Source: Austropuccinia psidii (lineage: Eukaryota; Basidiomycota; Pucciniomycetes; Pucciniales; Sphaerophragmiaceae). Taken from it: DNA of 64,000 bases. The notes under the pieces were generated by a model. It had not been told where the DNA came from, did not search any database, and worked only from the letters and a program-made list of their open reading frames with translations. Below, piece by piece: positions 46,101 through 55,725 of this stretch (position 1 is its first letter; each line of letters begins with the position of its first letter). A program made the translations under genes and the position numbers. The DNA lies in contig JALGQZ010000013.1 of assembly GCA_023105745.1 (NCBI GenBank), positions 8,613,105 to 8,677,104 on the forward strand, in the 5' to 3' direction.

Positions 46101-47621
46101 TTGATAACCAAAAGATATGGGTAGTAAAGGATATCTTGGCCTGAGTGGCTGTGAGTCTTGTGTAACTTTCTGATCTTGATTATTGCCTGCTTGTATTTTA
46201 TTTGGAGATTCAACTACTTCTGAAAGGTGTTTGAGCTGATTCAATACTTGCTTAACCGATTCCTTCCCAGTATCCTTTGATTGATGCCCTTGCGGCTGAG
46301 GATTTTGAATTTTTTGGGTAAGATCTTTCATTTGCTTTAAGACTTCTTCCCAGCTTTCCTCTTCAAACCTAGCTTTCTTCTCTTGTGACTTTGGTTGTGA
46401 AAATTCCTTCTGTTGAATTAAGACTTTGGCTTCTAAATCTTGTTCAATATATAACTTTAAGATTTCCAATCTTGGAATAATATAACCACCATCCAAAGCT
46501 TGCACCATGGCCTTATCTTTAATCATTTCTTTGTAAATAGACTCTTGAACACTTGAGGAAAGACTGGCCAAAATTTCTTGATTGTGATTGATATCTCCTT
46601 GTATATATTGGTACCTTCTGAGATAATTAATAATGGATTCATATTCACCAATGAACTTTTTATATTGGGTCATATTTCTAATTCCTCCTTCTTGTTGAAT
46701 CTTTGTAAATAATTGAGTAATTGAGGACAGCTTGTATCTTCTTTCAGGTGACACTGTTCCCCATCTCCTCTTCATATCCAATTTTAATTGCTCCCAATTG
46801 CCAGTTTCATATCCAGGCATTCCTTCAATATGGTAGCTAATTTCTTGATCTTTAGTCCAAAAGGATATCTGTCTTGCTATATCCCTTCCACTTGCTCCTT
46901 CAATTTCTGCTATATTTTCTACTCTTTTAATAAATCTTTCCACTTCCTTTCCATCAAACCATAAATTATAATCCTTTGGTCTGATCTTGACAATGGGTGT
47001 ATTGTTTCGTGAGATTTCTTGTTGCAATGGGCTTGAAGCCTGTGCATGAATATTAACCCGCTTTGGTATAGTATTTGGTCTTTGTGAAGTGAATGGAGTT
47101 GATGAGGCCATAGGCCTTGAAAATGGTGATGGTGACCCTTCTTGTCTAAAGATTCTTGGCATGCTCGTAGTTTCTTCCATTGGGCTGTTTTCTGCGGTAA
47201 AACTTGACTCTTTCCTTTTCCCTTCTTTTTTAAGGAGTTCAATTAATTCTTGTTGCATTTCCAACATTCTTTGATGAAGTCTTTCTACATCAGAAATATC
47301 TTCTTGTCCTTGCATAGTCTCTTCATTTATTATTTCTTCTTTGGATTCATCTGGATTGTGTGGTATCTTTGATGATGATGCTGAATCCATATTGATATAT
47401 TCTTTGTTGATTTTCTCTTTTTCACTTTCCTTTTTAATTTCAAATAGTTCCTTGAGTAATTTCTGAAAATATTCTGTAACTATCTTTTGATCTTTCTTCT
47501 TAGTTCTTGGTGTACCAACTGGTATACTATAATGTATAGGTGATTCTTCTCCAGGTGGTGTTTCTCCTCTTTTTGGATAATAATAATGAAATGATTTTGT
47601 TGAAGCACTTGATGGTGACAA
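43149..47621 (-). CDS. G large gag-protease polyprotein, 1490 codons
   Basis: Open from 47681 to a stop at 43149. The reading shown starts at a TTG (47621); the first in-frame ATG is at 47390 (residue 78). Residues ~205-400 look like a capsid (WFDGKEVERFIKRVENIAE, then W..LK..M..RW and T...F). A CCHC knuckle CYYCLEEGHSAIRC is at ~524. A retropepsin, ALVDTGSEINIIPEEIAI, is at ~834. A second retropepsin-like copy, AIFDAKNDLNVITQEIAL, is at ~1010 without the catalytic triplet. A long acidic, Lys/Glu-rich linker follows, then a tail domain with ELPGSNLTNVDFLELL and GIKGNLRNPYW at ~1370-1400. There is no RT, RNase H or integrase. It should form particles and process itself. The frame is unbroken and the LTRs are young, so it may be expressed. 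Confidence 0.88.
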   Translation of the reverse strand: MSPSSASTKSFHYYYPKRGETPPGEESPIHYSIPVGTPRTKKKDQKIVTEYFQKLLKELFEIKKESEKEKINKEYINMDSASSSKIPHNPDESKEEIINEETMQGQEDISDVERLHQRMLEMQQELIELLKKEGKRKESSFTAENSPMEETTSMPRIFRQEGSPSPFSRPMASSTPFTSQRPNTIPKRVNIHAQASSPLQQEISRNNTPIVKIRPKDYNLWFDGKEVERFIKRVENIAEIEGASGRDIARQISFWTKDQEISYHIEGMPGYETGNWEQLKLDMKRRWGTVSPERRYKLSSITQLFTKIQQEGGIRNMTQYKKFIGEYESIINYLRRYQYIQGDINHNQEILASLSSSVQESIYKEMIKDKAMVQALDGGYIIPRLEILKLYIEQDLEAKVLIQQKEFSQPKSQEKKARFEEESWEEVLKQMKDLTQKIQNPQPQGHQSKDTGKESVKQVLNQLKHLSEVVESPNKIQAGNNQDQKVTQDSQPLRPRYPLLPISFGYQPYVPAQMAPRQLLKCYYCLEEGHSAIRCNHLTEDLEKRIVFKRGGTYLFPNFQRVPTEGPKSAKELVRHFAKEQEDFTKKMMEQSNPPQKKQETTVIEESKEEKATAIAQIEEWGNWKPPQMSTANENIQINVGLRQTRQRASRQETQSQTQQEDKNETHKPFKKKLPGAYHKEDEAEEEIRVLIPTKYKKTQEGKGVDNDIEIISKEKNKEVLRQDSQKMELKNKVKTTPNNPKIIIEHVMKRILEQKINLTLEEILSMSPTFIDKLQNLTTQEKEAIKSVNTSNIQERLLSVKLRDYDTPRLHYACPLGFMEVFIGREEYPTMALVDTGSEINIIPEEIAIQASLTSRKLDMNLRGIGGHTTSLVGLSEFTPITMITGEEKEIHLFIAKGAVHTILGRPFLADNNVKLEFSHKQGEIFSYPEKDGRRLCLPICNPQAMGWQISPPRGMELCASSEIGKWSITGAESSKRKETEETESQSSTIVKTVFLGPNKIPFSAIFDAKNDLNVITQEIALKAELKIGPYTSKSTDNFLKPIGQIKNLEVTFEGEEKTYLDFLVFENFNQIIDEEKSSILSSSKESIPPQTETKPKGKDPEEDELKVEDSEAIEKIKMELKKMRRNLDMAIEDPEKWLALELSGMNEEDKVESPQKKFKMDLKPPEANSSGIAEDYSNLFQEKAWYISDTEKIKNDIINPLAKRKFEELEKESAIITEDKMDQVWDRNIQKRIHKKMETAESEDDLKLYQQNNEDLEDKYKQGRIFEDLEEGELSENTQRLAGLSILEEFNHAYDQIFCFSSTTDLFNQNKGITSELPNDSQNQNGIQEDIPEYEGLEDYIILPIITFKELYDYELDSPIIQTKYISELPGSNLTNVDFLELLTTIGIKGNLRNPYWKKPYGYYQMTIEGLYHKMLWAQEDLNLDGLEILGGTLCWCDFGYIFIHEVKGFVSKWKGNTQRKQRNKIFGEILKDICLSVIHNRRLNISQ

Positions 47622-47701
47622 TGATTTAGAACTTTGTGGTTTTTCTGATTCCAGATTGACTTGATAGGTGCTTGAAATTTTTTATTGATAAAAGGCTTTT
47701 T

Positions 47702-47823
47702 TTTTTATATGGACTAAATTTGAATTATTTTTTTTATTTTTATTTTTATTTTTATTTTTTTTTTTGATAATTGACGGATTATTGATGGTTGAAGTTGTTG
47801 TTGGCCACTGTTGGGACACCAGA
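47702..47823 (-). other. G leader with tRNA-type primer site
   Basis: Two bases after the LTR end, the sense strand reads TGGTGTCCCAACAGTGG (47821-47805), starting TGG as expected for pairing with a tRNA 3' CCA. The tRNA was not identified. An A-rich stretch (T-rich on plus) separates it from the gag frame. Confidence 0.65.
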
Positions 47824-48648
47824 TGTGGGAACTCCTTTTGGTGTGGGATGAAATAAGGCAGTACCTTGAGGGGGAAATTATTGGTAAGTCTGTTTTGAAT
47901 TTCAGAATTGTCCAATAACCATGGGTGCTAAGGTGTATTAGCTGCCCCTCTAAATAATACTGAATAGTCAGCCTACAGAGAATCACAAAATAAAATAAGA
48001 TTTGTGGCTTTAACAGATAGAGAAGACTTATCAGCAGTCTCTAAATCAGACCTATCAATAACACTACAGTAAAAATTCTGATCTAAAATTTCTGATAAAA
48101 TAAACACTAGATTTTTTTACTTTATTTTAATAAAAGTGATGATAATATATATATATATATGTTTTGGGTTTCTGTTATTTTAATGAAACTAATAAGAATA
48201 TTTTTTTTTTTTTTTTTTTAAGAATGATAAGAATATATATATTTTTTATGGCTTTAGGTTGATTATAATGATTTTTTTTTTATATGAGTACTAATAATAA
48301 GACTACTGGATTTGATTCTTTTAGGATTTTTGTTTTAATACTGGGTTTTATATCACTACTACTTTTTTTTAATAATACTAAGCCACTGAGCAAGGCTACT
48401 GAGCTTTTTACTACGTTAATACTACTATTCTTCACTAATACTAAGCTACTGAGCAAGGCTACTGAGCTTTTACTACAGTTATACTACTATTCTTCACTAA
48501 TACTAAGCTACTGAGCAAGGCTACTGAGCTTTTCACTACTAAAACACTACTACTATTCTAGATATCCTGCTAGTTCAGGGATGGTTATGATCCTGGATAG
48601 TGGGAACTTGTTCCATGATGATGGGAAAAATGAGGGAGAGAGGACCTC

Positions 48649-48656
48649 TATTTATA
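48649..48656 (-). promoter_or_regulatory. TATA box of G 5' LTR
   Basis: TATAAATA in sense, identical in the 3' LTR (38043-38036) and in LTR E. Lies about 110 bp downstream, in sense, of the repeat array. Confidence 0.6.
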
Positions 48657-48765
48657 GCTTTTGGGCCTCCATAGAGCTTCTCAAAATAGGGTACTTAGAA
48701 AAAAATCATAGTTGAGAGGTTTTAGCTAGTGAGAGGTGTAGTTTTGGTGTAGCAGCGTGTTTGCT

Positions 48766-49620
48766 GAGAGAATTATGCTGGTGGTGCTTTTTCTTATCAA
48801 GATCATGTGATGTATTTGAGATAATTTGGCTGGTGAGATTTTCTTTTTATCAGAGTCATGTGAGGTCATTGAGATAATATGGCTGGTGATGTTTTCTTGA
48901 AGGTGGGGAAAGTATCTTTTGTTTCTATTTTTTACGTATGTTATGAGAGAATTATGCTGGTGGTTCTTTTTCTTATCAAAATCATGTGATGTATTTGAGA
49001 TAATTTGGCTGGTGATGTTTTATTTTTGCCAAGAAAGTGGAGAAAATACAGCTCCTGACAATTGAACTGTCTTATAGTCATATGATATATATGAGAAAAT
49101 TATGCTGGTGTTTCTGTTTCTTATCAAAATCATGTGATGTCTTTGAGATAATTTTGCTGGTGATATTTTCTTTTTATCAGAGTCATGTGAGGTCATTGAG
49201 ATAATTTGGCTGGTAATGTTTTATTGAAGGTGGGGAAAGTATTTTTTGTTTCTATTTTTTACGTATGTTTTGAGAGAATTATGCTGGTGGCTCTTTTCCT
49301 TATCAAAATCATGTGATGTATTTGAGATAACTTGGCTGGTGAGATTTTCTTTTTATCAGGGTCATGTGAGGTCATTGAGATAATATAGCTAGTGATTTTT
49401 TTCTTGAAGGTGGGGAAATTATTTTTTTGTTTCTATTTTTACGTATTTTATGAGAGAATTATGCTGGTGGTGCTTTTTCTTTATCAAAATCATGTGATTT
49501 CATTGAGATAATATGGCTGGTGATGTTCTTTTTTTTGCCAAGAAAGTGGAGAGAATACAGCTCCTGACAATTGAACTGTCTTCTAGTCATATGATATATA
49601 TGAGAGAATTATGCTGGTGT
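48766..49620 (-). repeat. U3 repeat array of G, six units alternating about 180 and 150 bp
   Basis: On the plus strand, units start GAGAGAATTATGCTGGTG at 48766, 48945, 49093 (GAGAAAAT), 49272, 49452 and 49602. Spacings are 179, 148, 179, 180 and 150. Long units include TTTTTACGTATG and AAGGTGGGGAAA; short ones include CCAAGAAAGTGGAGA and CAATTGAACTGTC. The same array is in the 3' LTR at about 38150-39010. Confidence 0.85.
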
Positions 49621-50045
49621 TTCTGTTTTAGTATTGTATCATTTCATATGGAGATTGCATCATTTCTATAAAGTTTGCTGCGTGCCATTATTACTAAGCA
49701 AACATTTGTTCTTGGAAAATATATTGTAATTTTATGCATAGCCTTGAGGTATTTCTTCTTTCAATTGAATCAAGGTGGGGAAAATACATCTTCTGATGCT
49801 TTGGTCCATCTTCATATACCTTTATTTAGATTAACTGCCTTTAATGACGTAATTTTTTATTGATGATGCGATAAGGTGGAGATATCCTTTGATACTATAC
49901 TGTTTTGATAAGATCTTGAGGCTGTGTATTGTATATTTCTTTTTGAGATTTGTAGTTGTAATGTGTAAATATGTTTTGCGTATTATCATTTTTTTTCTTT
50001 TTATTAGTAAGCTTAAAACTGGTACTAATGGTATGGAATACCACA

Positions 50046-51291
50046 GCGGATATGACCACCAAATATCCATTGTCAGGCAAAGAAAGAATAAGAGAAAAGT
50101 TTCTAGATGACTGACTTGATAATATCAGTATTTGCTTAACAGAATGAAAAGAAAATAAAGATAAAATAAAATCAAACTATATTAATTAACTGGGGAAAAA
50201 CCGCCCAGGGTGGAAAGGGTAGTCGGTATATGTGAAAAGTTGGGAGCTTGAGTTCTTCAGGCTGAAAACTGATCTGTATTGTTCCTTGAGGATGTATTGA
50301 TTGTTTTTGGAATTGATACAGCTGGCTAATATTGAAATTGAAAGGGGTTGAATGAATTTCCCATACTTGAAAATGAAATACAGTTCTTGATGGATCCAGA
50401 CTGTATTGAAATGAAGGTGGTTGCTAAGATGGATTGAGTGGAGCTTTGAAACTTGAAAAATGAATGAATGAACTGCCTCTTGAATCCCTTGAGAATGGTT
50501 GAACACTATTGCCTTGGAGGAATACTGTGAATGAAATTATCCAATGACATCTGGATGGCGTGATTGGTCTTTGACGATGAAACACTTGCTCTTGATCCTT
50601 GAAGAGTCCTCTGAATGATTGGGTGCCTTGATGATATGATGATATGTTGGTATATTGAAATGACCTTTGATATTGCCACCATTGAATTGCTGTTGAAAAA
50701 TTATGCATAATCATATATAACATCATTTATGGCATATTGGCTCATTGGAAAGAAGATTACGTCCAAAGGTCTTGAGATGGAAAGACAGAGGGGAAAAAGA
50801 TGGATGTTATGGCTTCAGAGCTTGGAAAGATGTTTCTGGGTCCTTTGGGGTTTTTGGCCACTTATGGGCTCTGAGGCAAAAACTGGCCCAAAGGGCGGGA
50901 AAGTGTCTTTTGCAAACTTTGTGTCAAAGTGCGCAAAAAGTTCGCAAATGGGCAAAGTGCGCAAAAATGCACAAAATGTACAAAAATGCACAAAATGCGC
51001 AGGAATGCGCATTTTGAGCTCAAATGGCCAAAACAGAAATTTGGGCCATTTCCCCTGGTTTTGAGGGAAATGACCAGAAATACCCAATTGGGCAGAAATT
51101 GCCGCCATGCCTTCTGGATTGAGGTGAAGGGCCATGAAGGCCCCAAAATACAAATGGCCATAAATGGTCCATAAGATGATGACATGGCCATATTGGCCAC
51201 TGGTGATGGATATGGCCAATTGGCCATAAAAGGACTGTGGCTTGATGTGCCATATGGAGGTCCAAGGAGGTGAATTGCCATGGTTTTGACA
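50046..51291 (-). repeat. F 3' LTR, proximal part
   Basis: Continues the LTR from 37202 after element G. It ends at 51291 (TGTCAAAACC in sense) next to the polypurine tract. It contains a TGCGCAAAA-type short-repeat expansion at about 50925-51012 absent from the 5' LTR. Confidence 0.9.
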
Positions 51292-51305
51292 GTACCCCCC
51301 ACCTT
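51292..51305 (-). other. F polypurine tract
   Basis: Sense AAGGTGGGGGGTAC directly before the LTR start. Confidence 0.75.
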
Positions 51306-52090
51306 GAAAGGGTGAGCTCCCGAGCACCAATACAAGGTGAAGCCTGTTGAGGCTATTGGAAAGGATTGAGAGTGGGATAGAGGAAAGTTCTTTTAAGAGG
51401 AAAATAAAATAATAACTGATATTAAAAATTTGTCATATGACACAGGACTTTCTTGATCTTCTTTTGAGATTGGCTTCATGATTCATGATGTTGTAATGAA
51501 TGAATATTCTTTGAGATTAATTTTTGATATGATATAATGAAAATGAAAATAAAATTTAATATAAAGAATGAAAATGAAAAAAAAGAAAGAGAAAATAAAA
51601 AAGAAAAATGAATTAAATCTTGAGGAGGTTCCAATCTTCATCATGGAGGTTGATAACTGATTTTGAAATTGGCCAAGGACCTGGAAAGAGAAATTTGATG
51701 CCAGGTGCTCAAAAATTGGCCAAGGTGAGGTTTTTACAAGATTGTAGACCCTTAAGGGAAGTGCACACAAGGAGAGGAACTTACTTTTGGTAGTTACCAC
51801 TGCCGCCAGTGCCATAAAAATAAAAACAAAAAATTTTGAAGGAATGAATTTCAATTTTGAAGTCTTGGAATTGAATCGAAGAGTGAATGGCCCATTTTCC
51901 CAAGTGAAAATGGCCATAAGATTGGGAATGAAGTTGAAAGCCATGCCAAGATCTCTGTCCATAATTGCAAAGTGCTCACAGAGGGGCCAAGGTGATTCTT
52001 ACAACAAAAAAAAGAGTAGAATACCCCTAAAGGTGCTTACCAGGTGTGGGACTTACTTTTGGTAATTCCTCTCCCCACCAAGCACCATAT
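51306..52090 (-). other. F 3' untranslated region
   Basis: Between the end of pol and the polypurine tract. No conserved frame; the short open stretches are on both strands and lack motifs. It contains GTGGGACTTACTTTTGGTA and a near repeat of it, with flanking A- and T-rich runs. Confidence 0.5.
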
Positions 52091-52524
52091 TGAATCAAGC
52101 TTTTGGAGAATTGGGCCCAGGCTTGTCAGGATATAATGAATGAATATCTCTGACAAGTTCAGGACAATTCTTGAGGTTTTTGGTTGGTTCCCAAGTTTAT
52201 CTTTTTGGGTCTTGACTGAAACCTTTCCCCAATGAGGATTGGAGGAGGAGGCTCTTGATGCCTATTTGGGATTGTTGATGTCTTGACTGGTTCCAGGAGG
52301 GATATATGGAAGACTGGGTGGATGGATTTCCATTGAGATGGGAGCTTGAGGTGGTAGGCATGAGTGCTGACTTTCTTCAAGATTGGAAAAGGACCTAACC
52401 ATATTTCAGACAGTTTTTTGGTGGGTCTAGTTGAGTTGATGTTCTTGGAAGAAAGCCATACCATGTCACCAGGATTGAAAACAGGTGGACTTGCTCTACT
52501 TTTATCTCCATACCCCTTAAACCT
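52091..52524 (-). pseudogene. F integrase C-terminus and chromodomain remnant
   Basis: Reads VWLSSKNINSTRPTKKLSE, LGPFPILKKVSTHAYHLKLP, HPVFHISLLEPV, the standard integrase C-terminal end before a chromodomain. After PPPILIGE the frame shifts. In the next phase GFSQDPKR, a stop, TWEPTKNLKN and ELVRDIHSLYPDKPG can be read, the second half of a chromodomain. Its first half is deleted. This places C and F among chromodomain gypsy elements. Not functional because of the deletion, the frameshift and the internal stop. Confidence 0.8.
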
Positions 52525-52526
52525 GT

Positions 52527-53558
52527 TTATAGCAACTTGAAGTTCTCTCTTGACATCTTGCTGTACTGATTGGATTGTTGTTGATAACTTTCAAGCAGGA
52601 TTATCTTGAGTAATGTGAGATGAGTCAAAATGTGGATCTCTTCCATAAACAGTGAAAAATGTTGATTGTTTTGTTGGAGAGTGGTCAGAGTTATTGTAGG
52701 CAAATTCAGCCAGGGGAGCCAGGTGTTCCAATCATCTTGATGATAACTGACATACATCCAAAGGTACTGTTCTAGTATCTGATTTACCCTCTCTGTCTGT
52801 CCATCAGTTTCTGGATGGTAAGCAGTTGACAGATCTCTTGAAATCTTGAGCAGCTGACAAAGATTGGTCCAAAAAGAACAAACAAAAAGAAAACCTCTAT
52901 CACTGAAAATCCTTGAAGGAAGGCCATGCTTTGAGAAAATATTCTTGATGAATAAATGAGCCAAATCTGATGAAGTTATTGAAGACATTGTTGGAATAAA
53001 ACCTGCCATTTTTGAGAATCTGTCCACTATGACAAGGATTGAGTCAAAGGAATTGGACAGTGGCAATTGAGTGATGAAATCCATTGAAAGACAAATCCAA
53101 GGACCATTTGGAATTGGAAGAGGTTCGAGGAGTCCAAACTTCTTGTGGTGAATATTTTTGTTTCTTGAACACTGTTGACAGGATGATACATAATCCTTGA
53201 TAAATTGAGTCATGCCAGGCCAGTGAAAATCCAGCTTGAAACGTTTGAGAGTCTTCTCTTGGCCAGGGTGTTCAGCTAGAGGAGAGTCATGCCTTTTTTG
53301 AAGTATGCCGAGTTGAATTGTGGGGTCATTTGGCACCACCACCTGATCTTTGAACAGAAGAAGTTGGGAGGAGGAATCGAGAGAATAATCTTGGACAGAT
53401 TTACCTTTACCCAAATCTTGAAGGATACTTCTATATTGAGAATCTTGCCATAATGACTTCTGAATTAATTGAGTCAAATTTGAAAATGCTTCCACCTTGA
53501 CTGCAGCAAATTTCGAGGCTTGAATTTCATCTTGCTTGATTATTTTTTGATAATTCAT
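52527..53558 (-). pseudogene. F integrase
   Basis: About 343 codons open. HHCC finger: RHDSPLAEHPGQEKTLKRF...DFHWPGMTQFIKDYVSSCQQC (Asp or Glu stands where some finger residues vary). Core: SMDFITQLPLS, IFSDRGFLFVCSFWTNL, YHPETDGQTERVNQILEQYL, giving D, D and E. The end degenerates (LNLPTITLTTLQQNNQHFS), a frameshift relative to the usual PLAEFAYNN-type end. It is separated from the RNase H part by 53555-53745, which is also out of frame. The catalytic acids are visible, but the frame is not linked to the rest of pol. Confidence 0.88.
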
Positions 53559-54942
53559 TGGATTCTTGCTGATGAAATCTTCCCACCTCTATGGGTAAAT
53601 GTTGTCCTGACGTGGTAAAGCATCTGGAAGGGTAGCCTTATGGCCAGGGAGCTAGGTGATTGAAAAATGGAATTCAGAAAGAAATTCAGCCCAGTGGGCT
53701 TGGCGGTGAGTGAGAATCTTTGATGACATAAAATATTGAAGTTATTAATGATTGGTGAGTACTTCAAAAGAGGAAGAAAGAGAAAGGAGAAAAGCTCTCC
53801 AGCGCTTGAGAGCCCAGACTATGACAAGGAGTTCCTTGTCATGAATCTCATAATTGAGCTCAGCTTGGAGAAGCTTGCGGCTATCAAATGCAATGAAATG
53901 TTTTCCTGAGTCAGAAATCTGACTCAGTACAGCACCCAAGGCATAATCAGAAGCATCAGTCTCTACAATGGTGGGTAGAGAAGGATCAAAGTGAGAAAGG
54001 ATTGGAGCAATGGTGAATGCCTCTTTGAGTTGATGAAACTGTCTAAGAGCTTCCTCATTGAGGGGAAAACAGGAATATTTCTTGAGGAAACTAGTGAGTG
54101 AACTAATCTTCTTTGAATAATTCTTGATGAAACGGCGGTAAAAATTGGCAAAGCCAAGGAACAATTGAAGAGCCTTGAGGCTTCTTGGAGGTGGCCAATT
54201 GAGAATTTGCTGGACTTTTGCTTGGTCCATCTTGAGGCCTTCAGAAGAAACAACATAACCCAAATACTCTACACTAGTAACATGAAACAGGCACCTGGAG
54301 GCCTTAGCAGAAAGGTTATTGGCTCTGAGTGTGGAAAGAACAGTGGACACATGAGTAACATGTTCTTCTTCAGATTTGGAAAACACCATAATGTCAGGCA
54401 AATATACCACAAAATAAATATCAAGAATATCATAAAAAATATCATTGACAAGGTTTTGGAAAGAGGCAGGAGCTTTGGTGAGCCCAAATGGTATAACCAA
54501 ATACTCATAGCTGCCATATTTAGTTATAAAACATGTCAATTGTTCGTCACCTTCCTTGATGCTGAGCAGGTTATATGCACCACGCAAATCAATCTTGGAG
54601 AAGATAGAAGGACCATTGAAAACAGTAAGAAGTTGATTCATAGGAGGAACAGGATACTTGTTCTTCCTAGTAACAGCATTGAGTTTGCAAAATTCAACAC
54701 AAACGGAGGCCACCATCTTTCTTTTTGACAAAGAGGACAGGTGCTCCTGTTGAAGAGGAGCTTGGCCAGATGAAAACTTTCTCTACATTCTCTGAAATGT
54801 AGGCCCTGAGTGTATCTGACTCTTGGTTTGATAAAGAGTAGATCACCCCAACTGGAGGTAGATACCCCTCCAGCTCAATATGATGATCACAGGTGCGGTG
54901 AGGAGGAAGTTTCTCTGCTTTCACCTTGGAGAATAAATCCAA
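53559..54942 (-). pseudogene. F reverse transcriptase and RNase H
   Basis: RT starts in 54942-54694 (LPPVGVIYSLS, SSSSTGAPVLFVKKKDGGLR). It continues, shifted, in 54731-53745 with KYPVPPMNQLL, DLRGAYNLLSIKEGDE, YEYLVIPFGLTKAPASFQ and YLPDIMVFSK. The catalytic box reads YLPD, so the first Asp is lost. RNase H follows with ETDASDYALGAVLSQ and NYEIHDKELLVIVWALKRWRAFL, whose end (53767-53559) is again out of frame. It aligns closely with C (12358-13216), where the box is YLDE. Two frameshifts and a catalytic change make it inactive. Confidence 0.92.
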
Positions 54943-54951
54943 ATATTGGTG

Positions 54952-55676
54952 CTAAGCAGGAGGAACGACCTTCATCATGGTTTCTATTTCTTCTGGCTCT
55001 TCCTCTTCATCCCACAGCTCCTGCAGGGAGTCATGATAAGATGAAGGAGGATGGTCCATATTCCCAATGAAGAGATGAAGTGAAGATACAGAATTATCTT
55101 CTCCAAAATCTTGAATCTCTTTGAAGACTTTATCTCTAGATGATAGTAATGACTGATGGGAATTAAGGGAAGGAATATGGACAGAAGATGGAAATGATGG
55201 TATTCTATAATCACCAACCAGAGCTGCACATGATTTGGAAGAAGAAGAGTCATTACTGAAAGATTTTGAAGGATCATAATAGTCCTTATGATCAGAATTA
55301 AACGTGTAATCCCTTTCCTCCAATCAATAAATGGATTAACATTATTCAGAAATTCAAAGCCCAATATGAGGTCTTCTCCCTTAGGAGTATCAATGACTAA
55401 AAAGTCCCATTCAAAGCTTGGGAAGGAAGGGAGCTCAACCATATATTTAGTATGGTGAGTCACAAATAAGGAAGGGGACTCAGAGGAGTCCAAAATGATA
55501 AGTGTAATCTTCTCTGGACGTTCTGACGTAGTCAATGAGTACTTGTGAACAAACTGCTTTGAAATAAATGAGTGTGTAGCACCAGAATCAATGAGAATAC
55601 TGTAAAAAACATCAGAAACAGAAGAAAAAACAAAAAATTTAACAGAATTCTTGACACCAGTATTCAGAATGCACAA
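54952..55676 (-). pseudogene. F retropepsin region
   Basis: Frame from 55676 (NTGVKNSVKFFVFSSVSDVF, then ILIDSGATHSFISKQFVHKY) holds an intact DSGA protease motif and the body FEWDFLVIDTPKGEDLILGFEFLN. A frame change near 55325 moves the remaining linker to 55323-54952 (SDHKDYYDPSKSFSNDSSSS). This domain would process gag-pol. The frame is separate from gag and RT, so it is a broken part of one original polyprotein. Confidence 0.85.
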
Positions 55677-55725
55677 TTATGCTCTGGATGAAAAACAGTG
55701 AAGACCATTGAAAACAACATGATCT

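Larger units (their letters stand above)
37203..50045 (-). mobile_element. Element G: non-autonomous gag-protease LTR retrotransposon (12.8 kb)
   Basis: LTRs 47824-50045 (5') and 37203-39433 (3'), TGTGGTATTCC...TTCCCACA in sense, with few differences beyond poly(T) and AT-repeat lengths. Four-bp target duplication GCGG (37199-37202/50046-50049). A TGG-starting primer site (47821-47805) and a polypurine tract (39444-39434) fix the orientation. It contains one large gag-protease frame, a second small frame, long repeat blocks and only the C-terminal tail of integrase. RT and the integrase core are absent, so mobility would need enzymes in trans. Confidence 0.93.
47824..50045 (-). repeat. G 5' LTR (2222 bp)
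   Basis: Sense TGTGGTATTCC at 50045 to TTCCCACA at 47824. The TATAAATA box is at 48656-48649 in sense. The region just upstream in sense (49620-48766) is the repeat array. Downstream lie three copies of CACTGAGCAAGGCTACTGAGC-like units (about 48380-48535 on plus). Confidence 0.94.

Noticed and set aside
50815..51330. Long minus frames of 157-171 codons in the F LTR
   Set aside because: Inside an LTR and low-complexity GGCC/GCGCAAA sequence; not preserved in the partner LTR at the same length.
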